Source: Planktothrix serta PCC 8927 (GTDB taxonomy: Bacteria; Cyanobacteriota; Cyanobacteriia; Cyanobacteriales; Microcoleaceae). From it: DNA of 34,250 nucleotides. The DNA is taken from contig NZ_LR734868.1 of the NCBI RefSeq assembly GCF_900010725.2, forward strand, positions 29,777 through 64,026. Reading direction: 5' to 3'. Positions 1 through 9,626 of this stretch are shown here, piece after piece. Each line of letters begins with the position of its first letter. Within the stretch, counting starts at the first letter, position 1. Both the position numbers and the translations under genes were made by a program. A model generated the notes under the pieces. That model worked only from the letters and a program-made list of their open reading frames with translations, was not told where the DNA came from and did no database searches.

Positions 1-1653
1 TGGTGGCGTTGTTGGCGGAAGAGGAGCAGTGGGGTCAAGAACAAAGTTAGATTCACTTAAAATACTGGCATTAACTCCCTGTAAGATGGCTAAAAATTCA
101 CCTGTATTTTTATCTTTAATAATCGTATTACTAGCATTGGAAGCTTGACCTTGGGAGATTTCGAGATCTTGGAATGTGAGTCCTCCAGATAGCCCAAGCT
201 GATCATTGGTAGTAAAATCCGTAACAATATCCGCTAATTCAACGCTTGTTCCCCCTGTAGTTCCTGTAATAAAACTACCCCCATTGGGAGCTTGAGTAAT
301 CACATAACCGAAAACAAAAATATCATCCCCTGCACCTCCTGTCAGGGTGTCTACTCCGGCTTCTCCGGCTAATAAATCATTCCCGTCATCACCGGATAAG
401 AAATCTCGACCTTTACCGCCATTAAGAATATCTTCCCCCGCACCTCCATACAAATTATCCGCCCCAATATCCCCATTCAGAACATCATCTCCCGCATTCC
501 CAAACAGTTGATCATTATCATCTCCTCCAGAAACAGTATCATTCCCTAAATCGCCATAGAGAACATCAACTCCCTGACCCCCGACTAAACTATCATCATC
601 TCCGCCGCCAAAAAGTTGATCATTTCCAACGTCTCCACTCAGGAAGTCCTGACCGGAATTTCCAAATAAAACATCATCTCCGTCTCCGCCGATGACGCTA
701 TCGTTACCCAGTTCACCGGATACGGTATCATTGCCTTTATCTCCGTAGAGCAGGTCATCTTCCCCCCCGCCTCGAAGACTATCATTACCTTGGCCACCAT
801 ACAGACTATCAGCCCCGACTCCACCATTTAAGGTATCATTATCTTTATCTCCAAAAGCCAGATCATTCCCTGAATCACCGAAGATCAAATCATCCCCTTG
901 ACCTCCCCGCAGACAATCATCATCGGTGCCTCCTACAATGGCATCATTCCCTTCATTGCCATTAATTTGATCTAATCCAGCATCTCCTTGTAGGAGATCA
1001 TTGCCTCCCAAACCAAAGATACTATCATTTCCCTCTAACCCAGAAATTGTATCATTTTGATTACTTCCTAGAATCGTATCATCGGCTTCTGTCCCTGACC
1101 CCGCCCCTTGAATTACGATGGGTTGGGGTTCAGTTTCGCCGGGAGTCGGTGTCGGTGTGGGAGTTGGTGTGGTTGTGGGAGTTGGTGTAGTTGTGGGAGT
1201 TGGTGTGTCTGTAGGAGTCGGAGTCGTGGGAGTTGGTGCAGTTGTAGTGGTGGGAGTGGGAGTTGGGGTTTCCGTCGTAAATCCATCGGGAATAAAAATC
1301 ACACTTCCGGCTGGCCCCGATTGAATTTCTCCTGTTGTTAGACCATCTAGGCTTTGAAATTGACCCGTTTCTGTTTCGGCTAAATAGATGGGTGTATTGG
1401 TTTCAATTGATATGGCTTCTAAAATAGGTTCATCCGGTACAAAGATCACTCCTCCAGTAGCACCAGGTAAAGTTGTTCCGAGTCCATTAGAAAGGGGGAG
1501 TAAAGCTTGAACGTCTGCGGGAAATGTTTCAAATTTGTCATCAAAAGTTCTGGGAAAAATTAAAATTGTATCTCCAGTATTATACAGACCATTACTAGGA
1601 GAAATTCTTAAGGCTAAAGTCGCAGGGGTTGTATTGATAATAGAACTTGTCAT
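1..1653 (-). CDS. RTX calcium-binding repeat protein, partial (3' end beyond window)
   Basis: Open without a stop for 551 codons from an ATG (1651-1653) to the left edge, so the C-terminus is missing. By reverse translation: a roughly 120-residue N-terminal region with two LPGA/GPAG-x-VIF[VI]P motifs, a Pro-Thr linker at about residues 126-172, a block of RTX nonapeptides (GGxGxDxxx type, about residues 190-435), then a beta-rich cap and the start of a second Pro-rich linker (ends ...PTTPP). RTX repeats bind calcium in parallel beta-rolls after secretion, usually by a type I system; no transporter is present here. The order of parts matches the upstream neighbour, so it probably continues into cadherin-like domains (inference). 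No Shine-Dalgarno is visible; heptamer repeats occupy the leader. It may be co-transcribed with the upstream RTX gene. Confidence 0.85.
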   Translation of the reverse strand, partial: MTSSIINTTPATLALRISPSNGLYNTGDTILIFPRTFDDKFETFPADVQALLPLSNGLGTTLPGATGGVIFVPDEPILEAISIETNTPIYLAETETGQFQSLDGLTTGEIQSGPAGSVIFIPDGFTTETPTPTPTTTTAPTPTTPTPTDTPTPTTTPTPTTTPTPTPTPTPGETEPQPIVIQGAGSGTEADDTILGSNQNDTISGLEGNDSIFGLGGNDLLQGDAGLDQINGNEGNDAIVGGTDDDCLRGGQGDDLIFGDSGNDLAFGDKDNDTLNGGVGADSLYGGQGNDSLRGGGEDDLLYGDKGNDTVSGELGNDSVIGGDGDDVLFGNSGQDFLSGDVGNDQLFGGGDDDSLVGGQGVDVLYGDLGNDTVSGGDDNDQLFGNAGDDVLNGDIGADNLYGGAGEDILNGGKGRDFLSGDDGNDLLAGEAGVDTLTGGAGDDIFVFGYVITQAPNGGSFITGTTGGTSVELADIVTDFTTNDQLGLSGGLTFQDLEISQGQASNASNTIIKDKNTGEFLAILQGVNASILSESNFVLDPTAPLPPTTPP

Positions 1654-1661
1654 AAGGGGAA

Positions 1662-1739
1662 TGTTAACTGTTGACTGTTGACTGTTGACTGTTGACTGTT
1701 GACTCTTCACCCGAAACCCGAAACCCGAAACCCGAAACC
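1662..1739. repeat. Two adjacent heptanucleotide tandem repeats (TTGACTG and CCCGAAA families)
   Basis: The gap between the two RTX genes is almost entirely repeat. About five units of TTGACTG/TTAACTG (1662-1704) are followed by four perfect CCCGAAA units (1710-1737) with a partial fifth. Such short tandem heptamers are common in filamentous cyanobacteria. The first family reappears at 8013-8050. Confidence 0.9.
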
Positions 1740-1742
1740 TGC

Positions 1743-4700
1743 TTAGATAATTACAAAATCACTAGGCCCAATTAAGGTACTAATGTTGCTTGTTTGTGGG
1801 TCGATAGAAGGTAAAATCCCTAAATCAAAAGCAGGGAGACTATCATCACTTAAATTTGGATCATAGCCCATAACATAAGCACCCGGAAACCCGGCATAAG
1901 ATAAGTTATTGCGATAGACAAAGAAAGCGGCTGTATCACTGGAGCCTTTTTGATTTTTTAAGGCAGCATTCACCGCTTGAATATTATCAAATGTATCTTG
2001 GAAGATGATCACTTGTTTATTACTAATATCATCACCTTCGGAGCCGACATTTGAAATAATAATTCCCTGTAAAGGAACAACCGTTCCTTCTGCTGTGGTA
2101 AAACCAGGGAAACCTAGAGAACTAAACAGGAATCGATCATCACCATTCAGATTAAATTCTGTGATCACATCAACCCCTTCTGCTGGAGCTAAATAGTAGT
2201 AGGAATTATTGCCTACATTTCCAATTAAACTATCAGCCCCTCCGCCCCCAGCTAAGGTATCATCATCTTCACCGCCAAAGATTGTGTCATTACCAGCATC
2301 CCCAAAGATGAGATCATTTCCAATTCCCCCAAACAAACTATCTAAGCCATCTCCAGCATAGATAGTATCTTCCCCAAGATCACCGACAATGGAGTCATTT
2401 CCCGCATCCCCAAAGATGGAATCATCTCCAGTTCCCGCTAAAACCGTATCTGCACCTTCACCACTACTGAGGGTATCGTCTCCCTCGCCCCCAATAATAG
2501 AATCGTTCCCATCGCCACCAAATACGGTGTCACTATTCTCTCCGGCATCGATAGTATCGTTATCTGCACCACCGAGCACTAAGTCTCGACCGACTCCGGC
2601 GAAAATCAGGTCTTGTCCGTCTTCTCCATAGAGGGAATCATCTCCGGCGTTTCCGGTCAGGGAGTCGTTTCCAGTGCCTCCTAAGAGGGTATCGTTACCA
2701 ATACCACTAATCAGAATGTCATCATTATTACCACCGGAGAGTAAATTACTATCATCTCCAGCAACTAAGGTGTCATTCCCATCTTCTCCTAACAAGGTAT
2801 TGCGACCTGCACCACCATCGAGAGAGTCATTTCCTTGACCTCCAAATAGAGAATCATTCCCGATTTGACCTAGGAGAATATCATCTTCTTCGTCGCCTTG
2901 GAGGACATCATCTCCTTCTCCACCATCGAGAGAATCTAGTCCACTTCCCCCCTGTAAAACATCTCGGTTGCCTTCACCTAAAAGGGTATCATTTCCAGCA
3001 AATCCTCTGATATTTTCACTTAAACCACTACCCGTAATTAAATCATTGCCGTCCGTACCCGAAATAATATCATCAACAATGGTAATACTAAACGCATTCT
3101 GAGTTGTCGTGCCAATATTATCGGTGAGAACAAAAACGAAATCATCTCCCCCTGATACATTTCGAGAATTATATTGAATGGAACCGTTATCAATATTTTC
3201 TTGAGTAAACCTCTCTCCGGCATTAATCACTTGAGGTGTAGACCCAATAATTTGTAAATTCCCTAAGTCGGGTTCTTGAGTAATTTGGTAAAAAATTTCA
3301 TTGAGTGGGTTATCGGGGTCTGTTGCCAGGAGATTTTTAGATGTAATATTTTCAAAATCATTAATCGCCAGAATAATCCCATTATTAACTAATAATGTGG
3401 GAGGAATATTAACGTTAATTGTGACTTGACCTGTAGCAGTTAAGCCATAACTATTTTGAATGGTATAACTAAAGGTTTCTGGCCCTGTAAAACCGGGGTT
3501 GGGGGTGAAGGTAATATTTCCTCCACTAGAAATCGAAACACTACCATTGGCAACTGTCCCGGTACTGACTAAGGTTAATTGACTTCCTTGGGGGTCACTA
3601 TCATTGGCTAATACGTTAAAGCTGACTGAACCATCGGGAGTCCGTTTTACGGTGTCATTTTGGGCAATAGGTGGCTGTAAGGGTGGAGTTGTTGGGGTAG
3701 GTGGAGTTGTTGGGGTAGGTGGAGTTGTTGGGGTGGGAGTTGTTGGTGTGGGTGGAGTTGTTGGGGTGGGAGTTGTTGGGGTGGGTGGAGTTGTTGGAGT
3801 GGGGGTTGTTGGAGTTGGGGTTGTTGGTGTGGGTGGAGTTGTTGGAGTTGGAGTTGTTGGGGTAGGTGTGGGAATGGGAATAATTGTACCGGAAATGGGA
3901 GTAAAACTATCTGCGGTAATGGTGCTACTATCGACACCAATTAAAACAGCAATATAATCTCCCTCACTGCCGTTTCTAATAATAGTATTCCCGGCATTTT
4001 CACTACTTTGACTAATAAATAAATCACTAAATTGTAAACCCCCCGCTAAACCAATGCGATCGCCCAGTTCAAAATCATTAACAATTTGAGCTTCTTCTAA
4101 ACTAGCTCCGCCACTTTCAGTGGTCATCACAAAAATATCATTTCCTGAGCCTCCGGTCAGGGTATCGACACCTAAACCCCCAAACAGAAAGTCATCGCCT
4201 GTTTCACCAGAAATTTGGTCATCGCCTTCGCCCCCAAATCCGGTATCATTTCCCGTACCGCCAAATATTGTATCGTTGCCTAAGTTACCTTGTAGACTAT
4301 CAGCGCCATCATTGCCAAAAATTAGGTCTTCTTCTTCGCCCCCAAAAACCGTATCGTTTCCCACATCACCCCAAAGAACATCGCTACCTTTATCGCCAAA
4401 AACCAGATCATTACCATCCCCTCCCCTAACACTATCTGACCCTTGACCGCCATAAACGCTATCATTGCCTAGACCGCCGATCACGGTATCGTTACCCAGT
4501 TGTCCTAAGCCCGTATCATCTCCTTCACTACCATCGAGGAAATCATTATCCTTGCCGCCATTAAGTTCGTCGTTACCTTCTCCTCCGGTGAGGCTATCGT
4601 TTCCTTCGTTTCCGTAGAGGGTATCATTGCCTTCATCCCCTCGGAGTTCATCATTTCCGGCTAAACCAAAGATGGTATCATCGCCATCTAAACCGTTGAT

Positions 4701-5375
4701 CACATCATTTCCAGAGGAGCCTGTAATATAATCGCTGGTTTCTGTTCCTTGTCCAATGCCTTCAATAATAATCGGTCGATTTCCCGGTAATACTTGAATA
4801 AACACTTGAGCCGGGGCGGTTCCATCTGTAATGGTATAACTAAAACTATCTGTGCCAAAGAAATTCGGGTCGGGAGTGTAGGTAAAAATTCCTCCCCCGT
4901 TAAATACTAAGGTTCCGTTTGTCGTTGAGCTAAACTGACCTAGGGTGATACTCGTTGCACTGACCCCAGGAACAGTATCGTTTTCGAGAACATTAAAAAA
5001 GGTGGCTTGTCCCAAGTCCGTCTGAAAAAAGTCATTATTAGCAATGGGAGCGGGATTTGTCCCGCCACTTCCCGAAGGTGTGGGAGTTGGGGTTGTGGGA
5101 GTTGGAGTTGTGGGAGTTGGAGTTGTTGGAGTTGCTGGAGTGGGAGTCGGGGATGTGGTTGGGGTCGGAGATGTAGTTGGAGTTGGGGTTGTGGGAGTTG
5201 GCGCTGGGGGATTTTGAGGGACAAAGATGACTTCACCATTAGCACCCGGTAAGGTTTCCCCGACTAACCCCGTGAAGCTTTGAAACACACCCGGAAGTTC
5301 CGTTGGAAAGATTAAGAGGACTTCCTCAGTGTTAATTACTTGAGCCCTAACGGTATTAATTGCTGCACTTGTCAT
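1743..5375 (-). CDS. Large RTX / cadherin-like repeat surface or secreted protein (1210 aa)
   Basis: Domains by approximate residue: N-terminal module 1-55 with LIFP and [12 protein letters not shown] motifs; Pro-Thr linker 57-98; cadherin/Ig-like domain about 105-195 (NDFFQTDLG start, FSYTITDG end); RTX nonapeptide block 213-415; beta cap to about 495; second Pro-Thr linker 498-566; cadherin-like domain 566-655 ([13 protein letters not shown]); a CSPG/Cadherin_3-like domain to about 765; second RTX block 767-1048; unique C-terminus. There is no classical signal peptide, which fits type I secretion of RTX proteins. Likely role is a calcium-stiffened extracellular or surface-layer/adhesion protein (inference). 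The start is supported by GAGGAG (complement of 5383-5388) eight bases upstream of the ATG. The gene is first in a tandem pair with the RTX gene that ends off-window. Confidence 0.9.
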   Translation of the reverse strand: MTSAAINTVRAQVINTEEVLLIFPTELPGVFQSFTGLVGETLPGANGEVIFVPQNPPAPTPTTPTPTTSPTPTTSPTPTPATPTTPTPTTPTPTTPTPTPSGSGGTNPAPIANNDFFQTDLGQATFFNVLENDTVPGVSATSITLGQFSSTTNGTLVFNGGGIFTYTPDPNFFGTDSFSYTITDGTAPAQVFIQVLPGNRPIIIEGIGQGTETSDYITGSSGNDVINGLDGDDTIFGLAGNDELRGDEGNDTLYGNEGNDSLTGGEGNDELNGGKDNDFLDGSEGDDTGLGQLGNDTVIGGLGNDSVYGGQGSDSVRGGDGNDLVFGDKGSDVLWGDVGNDTVFGGEEEDLIFGNDGADSLQGNLGNDTIFGGTGNDTGFGGEGDDQISGETGDDFLFGGLGVDTLTGGSGNDIFVMTTESGGASLEEAQIVNDFELGDRIGLAGGLQFSDLFISQSSENAGNTIIRNGSEGDYIAVLIGVDSSTITADSFTPISGTIIPIPTPTPTTPTPTTPPTPTTPTPTTPTPTTPPTPTTPTPTTPPTPTTPTPTTPPTPTTPPTPTTPPLQPPIAQNDTVKRTPDGSVSFNVLANDSDPQGSQLTLVSTGTVANGSVSISSGGNITFTPNPGFTGPETFSYTIQNSYGLTATGQVTINVNIPPTLLVNNGIILAINDFENITSKNLLATDPDNPLNEIFYQITQEPDLGNLQIIGSTPQVINAGERFTQENIDNGSIQYNSRNVSGGDDFVFVLTDNIGTTTQNAFSITIVDDIISGTDGNDLITGSGLSENIRGFAGNDTLLGEGNRDVLQGGSGLDSLDGGEGDDVLQGDEEDDILLGQIGNDSLFGGQGNDSLDGGAGRNTLLGEDGNDTLVAGDDSNLLSGGNNDDILISGIGNDTLLGGTGNDSLTGNAGDDSLYGEDGQDLIFAGVGRDLVLGGADNDTIDAGENSDTVFGGDGNDSIIGGEGDDTLSSGEGADTVLAGTGDDSIFGDAGNDSIVGDLGEDTIYAGDGLDSLFGGIGNDLIFGDAGNDTIFGGEDDDTLAGGGGADSLIGNVGNNSYYYLAPAEGVDVITEFNLNGDDRFLFSSLGFPGFTTAEGTVVPLQGIIISNVGSEGDDISNKQVIIFQDTFDNIQAVNAALKNQKGSSDTAAFFVYRNNLSYAGFPGAYVMGYDPNLSDDSLPAFDLGILPSIDPQTSNISTLIGPSDFVII
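3676..3880 (-). repeat. Pro-Thr linker minisatellite inside the RTX gene
   Basis: Degenerate tandem units built from GGAGTTGTTGGGGT (plus strand) encode [12 protein letters not shown]-type sequence on the minus strand. Unit lengths are multiples of three, so gain or loss of units would change linker length without shifting frame. Shorter linkers of the same kind lie at about 5080-5205 and 1137-1275. Confidence 0.85.
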
Positions 5376-5777
5376 TTCTTAGTCTCCTCATGAATAAACC
5401 CAAGCGATTAAATGAAACTTTTACACCCCGACCCAGGATTAAGTATAATATTCCCAAAAGAGTCGCTGATACTAACATCAATTCCTAAAAATTTATAGCA
5501 TTAATCCCTCCCTCTTGTGGACAGTATAACTAACTTCGTTATTAATATCATGATTATAGATGGCCGCAATTTCAAAAATGATCAAGCCTCCTTTCGGAAG
5601 CCTTAAAAAAATTTTGCATTCAAAATAATAAAGAACTTAGAAAATAAAGAAAACACGTTAAAACTTGCATTTTATTGATTTCAAGTTCTTAGATTAGATT
5701 GTCAGTTGTTAACTCAAAACTAATTACGGGTAGCCACCCGCCCAAGCACGTCTCTACACTGAATAACTGATAACTGA
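5376..5777. promoter_or_regulatory. 402-bp intergenic region upstream of the RTX gene
   Basis: Holds the RTX ribosome binding site (GAGGAG on the minus strand at 5383-5388), a possible terminator for the upstream minus-strand gene near 5586-5601, a GGGTAGCCACCCGCCC-type GC-rich motif at about 5727-5743, and the start of the TAACTGA array. A 28-codon ORF starting near 5411 has no family resemblance and was not called. No RNA gene was recognised. Confidence 0.5.
5573..5608 (-). terminator. Possible intrinsic terminator of the UvrD/RecB-like gene
   Basis: On the minus strand GCTTCC and GGAGGC form a 6-bp stem (one G-U pair) closed by a GAAA tetraloop (complement of 5586-5601). It is preceded by an A/T run and followed by TTGATCATTTTT. 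The U-run is offset from the stem, so this is only a moderate call. It lies about 175 bases past the stop of the minus-strand gene ending at 5778. Confidence 0.4.
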
Positions 5778-5805
5778 TTACTGATTACTGATAACTGATA
5801 ACTGA
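5764..5805. repeat. TAACTGA/TTACTGA heptamer array (six units)
   Basis: Six uninterrupted 7-bp units: two TAACTGA, two TTACTGA, two TAACTGA. The array overlaps the stop codon (5778-5780) and last eight or so codons of the minus-strand gene, so the encoded C-terminus LSVISNQ is repeat-derived. Confidence 0.95.
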
Positions 5806-7955
5806 CCCAGTGGGCCGAGTTGTTCTTGGCCATTAACCGCTAAATCACTGTGACAGAGAATTAAACGATCGCTGACCCGACTTAACAAATCTACAATAAT
5901 ACGACGTAATCGTTGTAGATCAGCCGACCTTGCATTTTCCTCTGTCCAAGGATGATGCTGTTGTTCGGTCAAAAACAACGGCGCTCCCCACAGAATACTC
6001 GCTCCCCCACTTAACCACAAGGGAGATCCCACATCCAGCCAAAAGTGCCAACGATGAGAAGCTCGACTCGCCCGATATTGGAAAATCGTTCCTAATGTTA
6101 CCCCCGCAGGTTTAACCCCTAAACTCGATACAGGATAGGGATTAGCGGTAACAACACCCCGTCGTAATAACTGAATAAACTGACCTACTTGTTCTGAGGT
6201 GTTGACAGCCGTTTGCACCTGTAAACGATTCTGAACATCCCAATAGTGAATTGCGGTTTCCATTAACTCGCGTAAGACCGATAGTTGATCGTTTCTTAGG
6301 GTGCAATCGCGGATTAAAAATTGCTGAATTCCCCGGTCTAACAACACGACTGGACTTGCTAATAGCCGTTGTTGATAATGTTCTCGTTGAACTTCAACCC
6401 ACTGCAAAATCTGATTATAGGCGAACGTTGCTTGATATCCCAACCGATCCCAACGGGGAAACGCCGTCACCGGAAGTAACCGAGGATTCTCTAAATCAGG
6501 AACAAAACAATGATCCGCTAACAGACCTGCGCGTACCGGGTCAATCATAGGTGTTGACGGTTGACACCCCCCCTTGCCCCCCGTGTACGGGGGGTTGGGG
6601 GGGACTGTTCCCTGTTCCCTGTGCCCTGTTCCCTGATAACTAAGGGTAACGAGCATTTCTGCGATCGCATCTCGATGGATCAGATGACCATTACCCGGAT
6701 AAATTAGAGCCATTAAGGTTAATAATGCTCGAATCAGGGGAGAACTAACTAAGGGGCGTTGTTCGGTGCTCGACTCAACAGCAATTCCCGCATGGTTAAG
6801 GAGTTCGCGGAGGGTATAACGGGCGATCGCATCTAAACCCGGAGCAATCACCGCAATTTCATCGGGCTGGACTTGACCAGTTTTAACCCCTGCGATGATC
6901 TGTTCGGCGGTTTGTCGCAGTAAGTCGGATCGTGATATCGTTTGAATCGATTGAATATTAGCGGAAAACAACAGAGAATCGGGAAAAGTGAGGGCACTCT
7001 CAAATACTAAATCCAAAATCGGTTGAGCCAGGTATTTCCCTAAACCCTTTTGTTCGTCTAACGCTTCGAGACGACAGTGCTTTTGCAATGAGGCGAGAGC
7101 GTTAGGGTCAGCCCCTAACCCCAAACGAACAGCCCCATTTGGATTGTAGGTAAATGCAGCCATTTTTCCCTGCTCCAGAAAGAACTCAAACAAGTGGCGG
7201 GCGATGGCGGGATATTCATCCACATCATCTGCTAAAACCACTGGATATCGACGCAGTAAGTGTTTTTGATAAATGGGATGATACAGTAGATGTTGACCAT
7301 AGAGGTCGGCAATGATTCCATAAGTCAGTAACCCCCGTTCTAAGCACCAATTCCTCCACTGTTGCAGCCAAAGACATAAGGAGTTATAAAGGGTTTCAGA
7401 CTCGTTGAGGGGGGTAAATCCTTGCTCTAAAATCTGGGGAATATCTTCTATCGACGTTCCGCTCAAGGCTGCGAGTTGCAGAATATCCAGAATTTGGCGT
7501 ACCATGCGATTAACGCTAATCCCTGGACGTCTGAGATTACTGATTTCCAGATCACGACTCCAAAGTTCCAGAGCAAGTTCCTGTTCTGTTTCGGGACGTA
7601 ACCGCAGGGGAAATTGTGCTTTTAAGCCTAACTTTTCCACTAATAACGGCCAAAATAGAATCACTTCATCTTGAAAAAAGCCTAAAGGGGTTGTGGAGTA
7701 AAAAGAATATTGTCCCTGGGGTGTAGTCGTTAAACGTTCGACTAAGGCGATTCGGTTATCTCCATTGGCGGCAAAAATCAGGGTGGTGGTAGCCACAGGT
7801 TGAGGATTTAACTGGCGTTGTCGCTTTTTGTTTCGGGGTTGGGGGGGGTTAGGAAGTGTAGCCAATAAGGGTGTCCACTCACAAAATAATTCAATGAGGC
7901 GAGTGGTTTTACCACTTCGGGAACCTCCAGTAATCCATAAAGCAGGAGATAGCAC
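5778..7955 (-). CDS. P-loop UvrD/RecB-like helicase-related protein (725 aa)
   Basis: The N-terminus carries a Walker A motif (GGSRSGKTT, residues 10-18). A Walker-B-like VVLADDVDEYP segment lies near residue 240, and the middle (EIAVIAPGLDAIARYTLREL, then SSPLIRALLTLM) resembles the C-terminal ATPase half of UvrD/RecB/AddB-type helicases. I infer a recombination or repair ATPase; complete superfamily I motifs are not evident, and helicase activity is not assured. Start is GTG (7953-7955); no in-frame ATG was found just upstream. Two oddities: about 27 residues (TGHREQGT...GGCQPSTP) encoded by a dispersed repeat around 6551-6641 interrupt the protein in frame, and the last residues come from a TAACTGA array. 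Divergent from pxcA. Alternative: a cyanobacterial P-loop protein of unrelated function. Confidence 0.75.
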   Translation of the reverse strand: MLSPALWITGGSRSGKTTRLIELFCEWTPLLATLPNPPQPRNKKRQRQLNPQPVATTTLIFAANGDNRIALVERLTTTPQGQYSFYSTTPLGFFQDEVILFWPLLVEKLGLKAQFPLRLRPETEQELALELWSRDLEISNLRRPGISVNRMVRQILDILQLAALSGTSIEDIPQILEQGFTPLNESETLYNSLCLWLQQWRNWCLERGLLTYGIIADLYGQHLLYHPIYQKHLLRRYPVVLADDVDEYPAIARHLFEFFLEQGKMAAFTYNPNGAVRLGLGADPNALASLQKHCRLEALDEQKGLGKYLAQPILDLVFESALTFPDSLLFSANIQSIQTISRSDLLRQTAEQIIAGVKTGQVQPDEIAVIAPGLDAIARYTLRELLNHAGIAVESSTEQRPLVSSPLIRALLTLMALIYPGNGHLIHRDAIAEMLVTLSYQGTGHREQGTVPPNPPYTGGKGGCQPSTPMIDPVRAGLLADHCFVPDLENPRLLPVTAFPRWDRLGYQATFAYNQILQWVEVQREHYQQRLLASPVVLLDRGIQQFLIRDCTLRNDQLSVLRELMETAIHYWDVQNRLQVQTAVNTSEQVGQFIQLLRRGVVTANPYPVSSLGVKPAGVTLGTIFQYRASRASHRWHFWLDVGSPLWLSGGASILWGAPLFLTEQQHHPWTEENARSADLQRLRRIIVDLLSRVSDRLILCHSDLAVNGQEQLGPLGQLSVISNQ
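6551..6641. repeat. Composite repeat inserted in frame in the UvrD/RecB-like gene
   Basis: A TTGAC-containing segment, then a large GC hairpin (6567-6603: C7-TTG-C6 facing G6-TTG-G7), then four TGTTCCC/TGTGCCC heptamers ending in TGATAAC. The minus strand reads it as PPNPPYTGGKGG, a type of peptide that dispersed cyanobacterial repeats often encode. The length preserves the reading frame. Confidence 0.85.
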
Positions 7956-8007
7956 AACAATCTGCGTGAAATTTGTTAAGATGCCTCGTACATTGTACCT
8001 TTGTCAG

Positions 8008-8117
8008 TTGATGACTGTTAACTGTTGACTGTTGACTGTTGACTGTTGACGGATTACTATTCTCTATTCTCTGTTCCCTGTTCCCTGTTCCCTGTTCCCT
8101 GTTCCCTGATTACTGAT
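8008..8117. repeat. TTGACTG and TGTTCCC heptamer arrays upstream of pxcA
   Basis: About five TGACTGT/TAACTGT units (8013-8050) are followed by TATTCTC and five TGTTCCC units (about 8058-8107), ending TGATTACTGAT directly before the pxcA ATG. The whole divergent intergenic region is mostly repeat, and no Shine-Dalgarno survives in it. Confidence 0.9.
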
Positions 8118-9524
8118 ATGACCGCTTATAACTCCAATTTATTCAAACGATTTGTTGGGAATGTCAATCAATGGTTTCGTGATACACCAGAACGGGCTTT
8201 AGATCAAGCTTATGATGCAGCCTTGAAAATTCGCTCCCTTGAAAATGAGCATTTTCAGGGGGAAAAAATTGCGCCCGAATCTCATCCTGAATATAGCGAT
8301 CGCGTCATTACTTATTTTAATTCTGAACTCAAAAAATATCTTAAAATTATTCAGGCTCGATTAATGGTATTTAATGCGAGTCGTTCCGTTTTGGGATGGT
8401 CAGAACAAATTCATCCTTCCTCAACTCTCGACAGTGAAACGGAACATAAAATTGAAAATAATGGCTCCTTACCTGACCCTAAAATAGTTTCTATTATTTG
8501 TGAAAAACTAGATTATATTGATGCGGTAATTGCTCGGTACAAACCCCTGCACTCGACGGAATTTTCTGTAGCTTTAATGAATGCTCCTACTGAGCAATCT
8601 CTATCGCTACGCGACACCGTGATCAATAAAGATTTAAAGGTTGTTAATACTTCTAAAACTAACAAATCTTTGAGCAATCCTATACCGAGTTCGGGAAAAC
8701 CGATTAAACAGGATTTAACGACCCAGCCTTCCCCCAGTGTTTTACCTCGAACTCTGTTGAAAACATTAACTCGTATTCAACAGGAACTTAGACCCGGATC
8801 AGAATTAGAAATTATAGAAGCCCATCGAAAAACTAAAATTAAAACCCTTGTTTCTATTCGATTTGTTTTATTGTTAATTTTAATTCCTTTACTCACTCAA
8901 CAATTAACCAAAAATTTTTTAGTGGGGCCAATTGTAGATCGGGTGTTTACAGATCAGCAACAAACTCCTATTTTTCTGAATGTTAATATGGAGGAGGAAG
9001 CTTTTATCGAATTACAGCATTATGAAGAACGGTTGAAATTTAAAACCTTAATTGGTCAAGCTCCTTCCCTAACGCCAGAAGAACTAGAACAAAAATTAAA
9101 GGAAAAAGCTAAAGAATTAGCAGATAACTATAAAGTAGATAGCAGTAATGCTATCAAAAATGTTTTTGCTGATATTATCGCGGTTTTTATGTTTTGTTTT
9201 GTTTTGGTTTCTAACCGTAACGAAGTGGATATTCTTAAATCGTTTATGGGGGATTTAATTTATGGGTTGAGTGATAGTGCTAAAGCATTTATCATTATTT
9301 TGTCTACCGATATGTTCGTGGGATTTCACTCTCCTCACGGTTGGGAAGTTATATTAGAAAGTACCGCGCGACATTTTGGACTTCCTGAAAATCGTGATTT
9401 CAACTTCCTATTTATTGCGACCTTTCCTGTTATTTTAGATGCGGTGTTTAAATATTGGATTTTCCGTTATCTCAACCGCAGTTCACCTTCTGCTGTTTCT
9501 ACTTACAAAACGATGAATGAATAA
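8118..9524 (+). CDS. pxcA: Proton extrusion protein PxcA (CemA family)
   Basis: 468-residue protein of the PxcA/CemA family, which in cyanobacteria is linked to light-induced proton extrusion and inorganic carbon uptake. The N-terminal half is soluble (WFRDTPERALDQAYDAA at the start). The C-terminal half has four hydrophobic segments: around VSIRFVLLLILIPLL, FADIIAVFMFCFVLV, AFIIILSTDMFVGF and FIATFPVILDAVFKYWIF, typical of CemA. I place the start at the ATG at 8118 and not at an upstream ATG at 8046, because the extra 24 residues (MTDYYSLFSVPCSLF...) are just the translation of TGTTCCC repeats. Length is near the usual 420-470. A short linker (EQSLSLRDTV, about 8597-8630) is read from a CTATCGCTACGCGAC motif that resembles a dispersed cyanobacterial repeat. 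Confidence 0.92.
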   Translation: MTAYNSNLFKRFVGNVNQWFRDTPERALDQAYDAALKIRSLENEHFQGEKIAPESHPEYSDRVITYFNSELKKYLKIIQARLMVFNASRSVLGWSEQIHPSSTLDSETEHKIENNGSLPDPKIVSIICEKLDYIDAVIARYKPLHSTEFSVALMNAPTEQSLSLRDTVINKDLKVVNTSKTNKSLSNPIPSSGKPIKQDLTTQPSPSVLPRTLLKTLTRIQQELRPGSELEIIEAHRKTKIKTLVSIRFVLLLILIPLLTQQLTKNFLVGPIVDRVFTDQQQTPIFLNVNMEEEAFIELQHYEERLKFKTLIGQAPSLTPEELEQKLKEKAKELADNYKVDSSNAIKNVFADIIAVFMFCFVLVSNRNEVDILKSFMGDLIYGLSDSAKAFIIILSTDMFVGFHSPHGWEVILESTARHFGLPENRDFNFLFIATFPVILDAVFKYWIFRYLNRSSPSAVSTYKTMNE

Positions 9525-9626
9525 ATGAAGGTAGGGTATAAGCGAATAGAATAGAGATGGTAAAATAATTTAGGGCTAATTTTTTTGATGTTTTTATAAT
9601 TTAATTGATTCTACACAATTTTAATT

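Noticed and set aside
1108-1341. Plus-strand Gly/Val/Cys/Ser-rich ORFs, also at 3604-3957 and 5007-5252
   Set aside because: They are the complement of Pro-Thr linker repeats in the RTX genes and have no independent support.
8046-8117. N-terminal extension of PxcA from an upstream ATG
   Set aside because: The residues are a direct translation of heptamer repeats and not part of the CemA/PxcA family.
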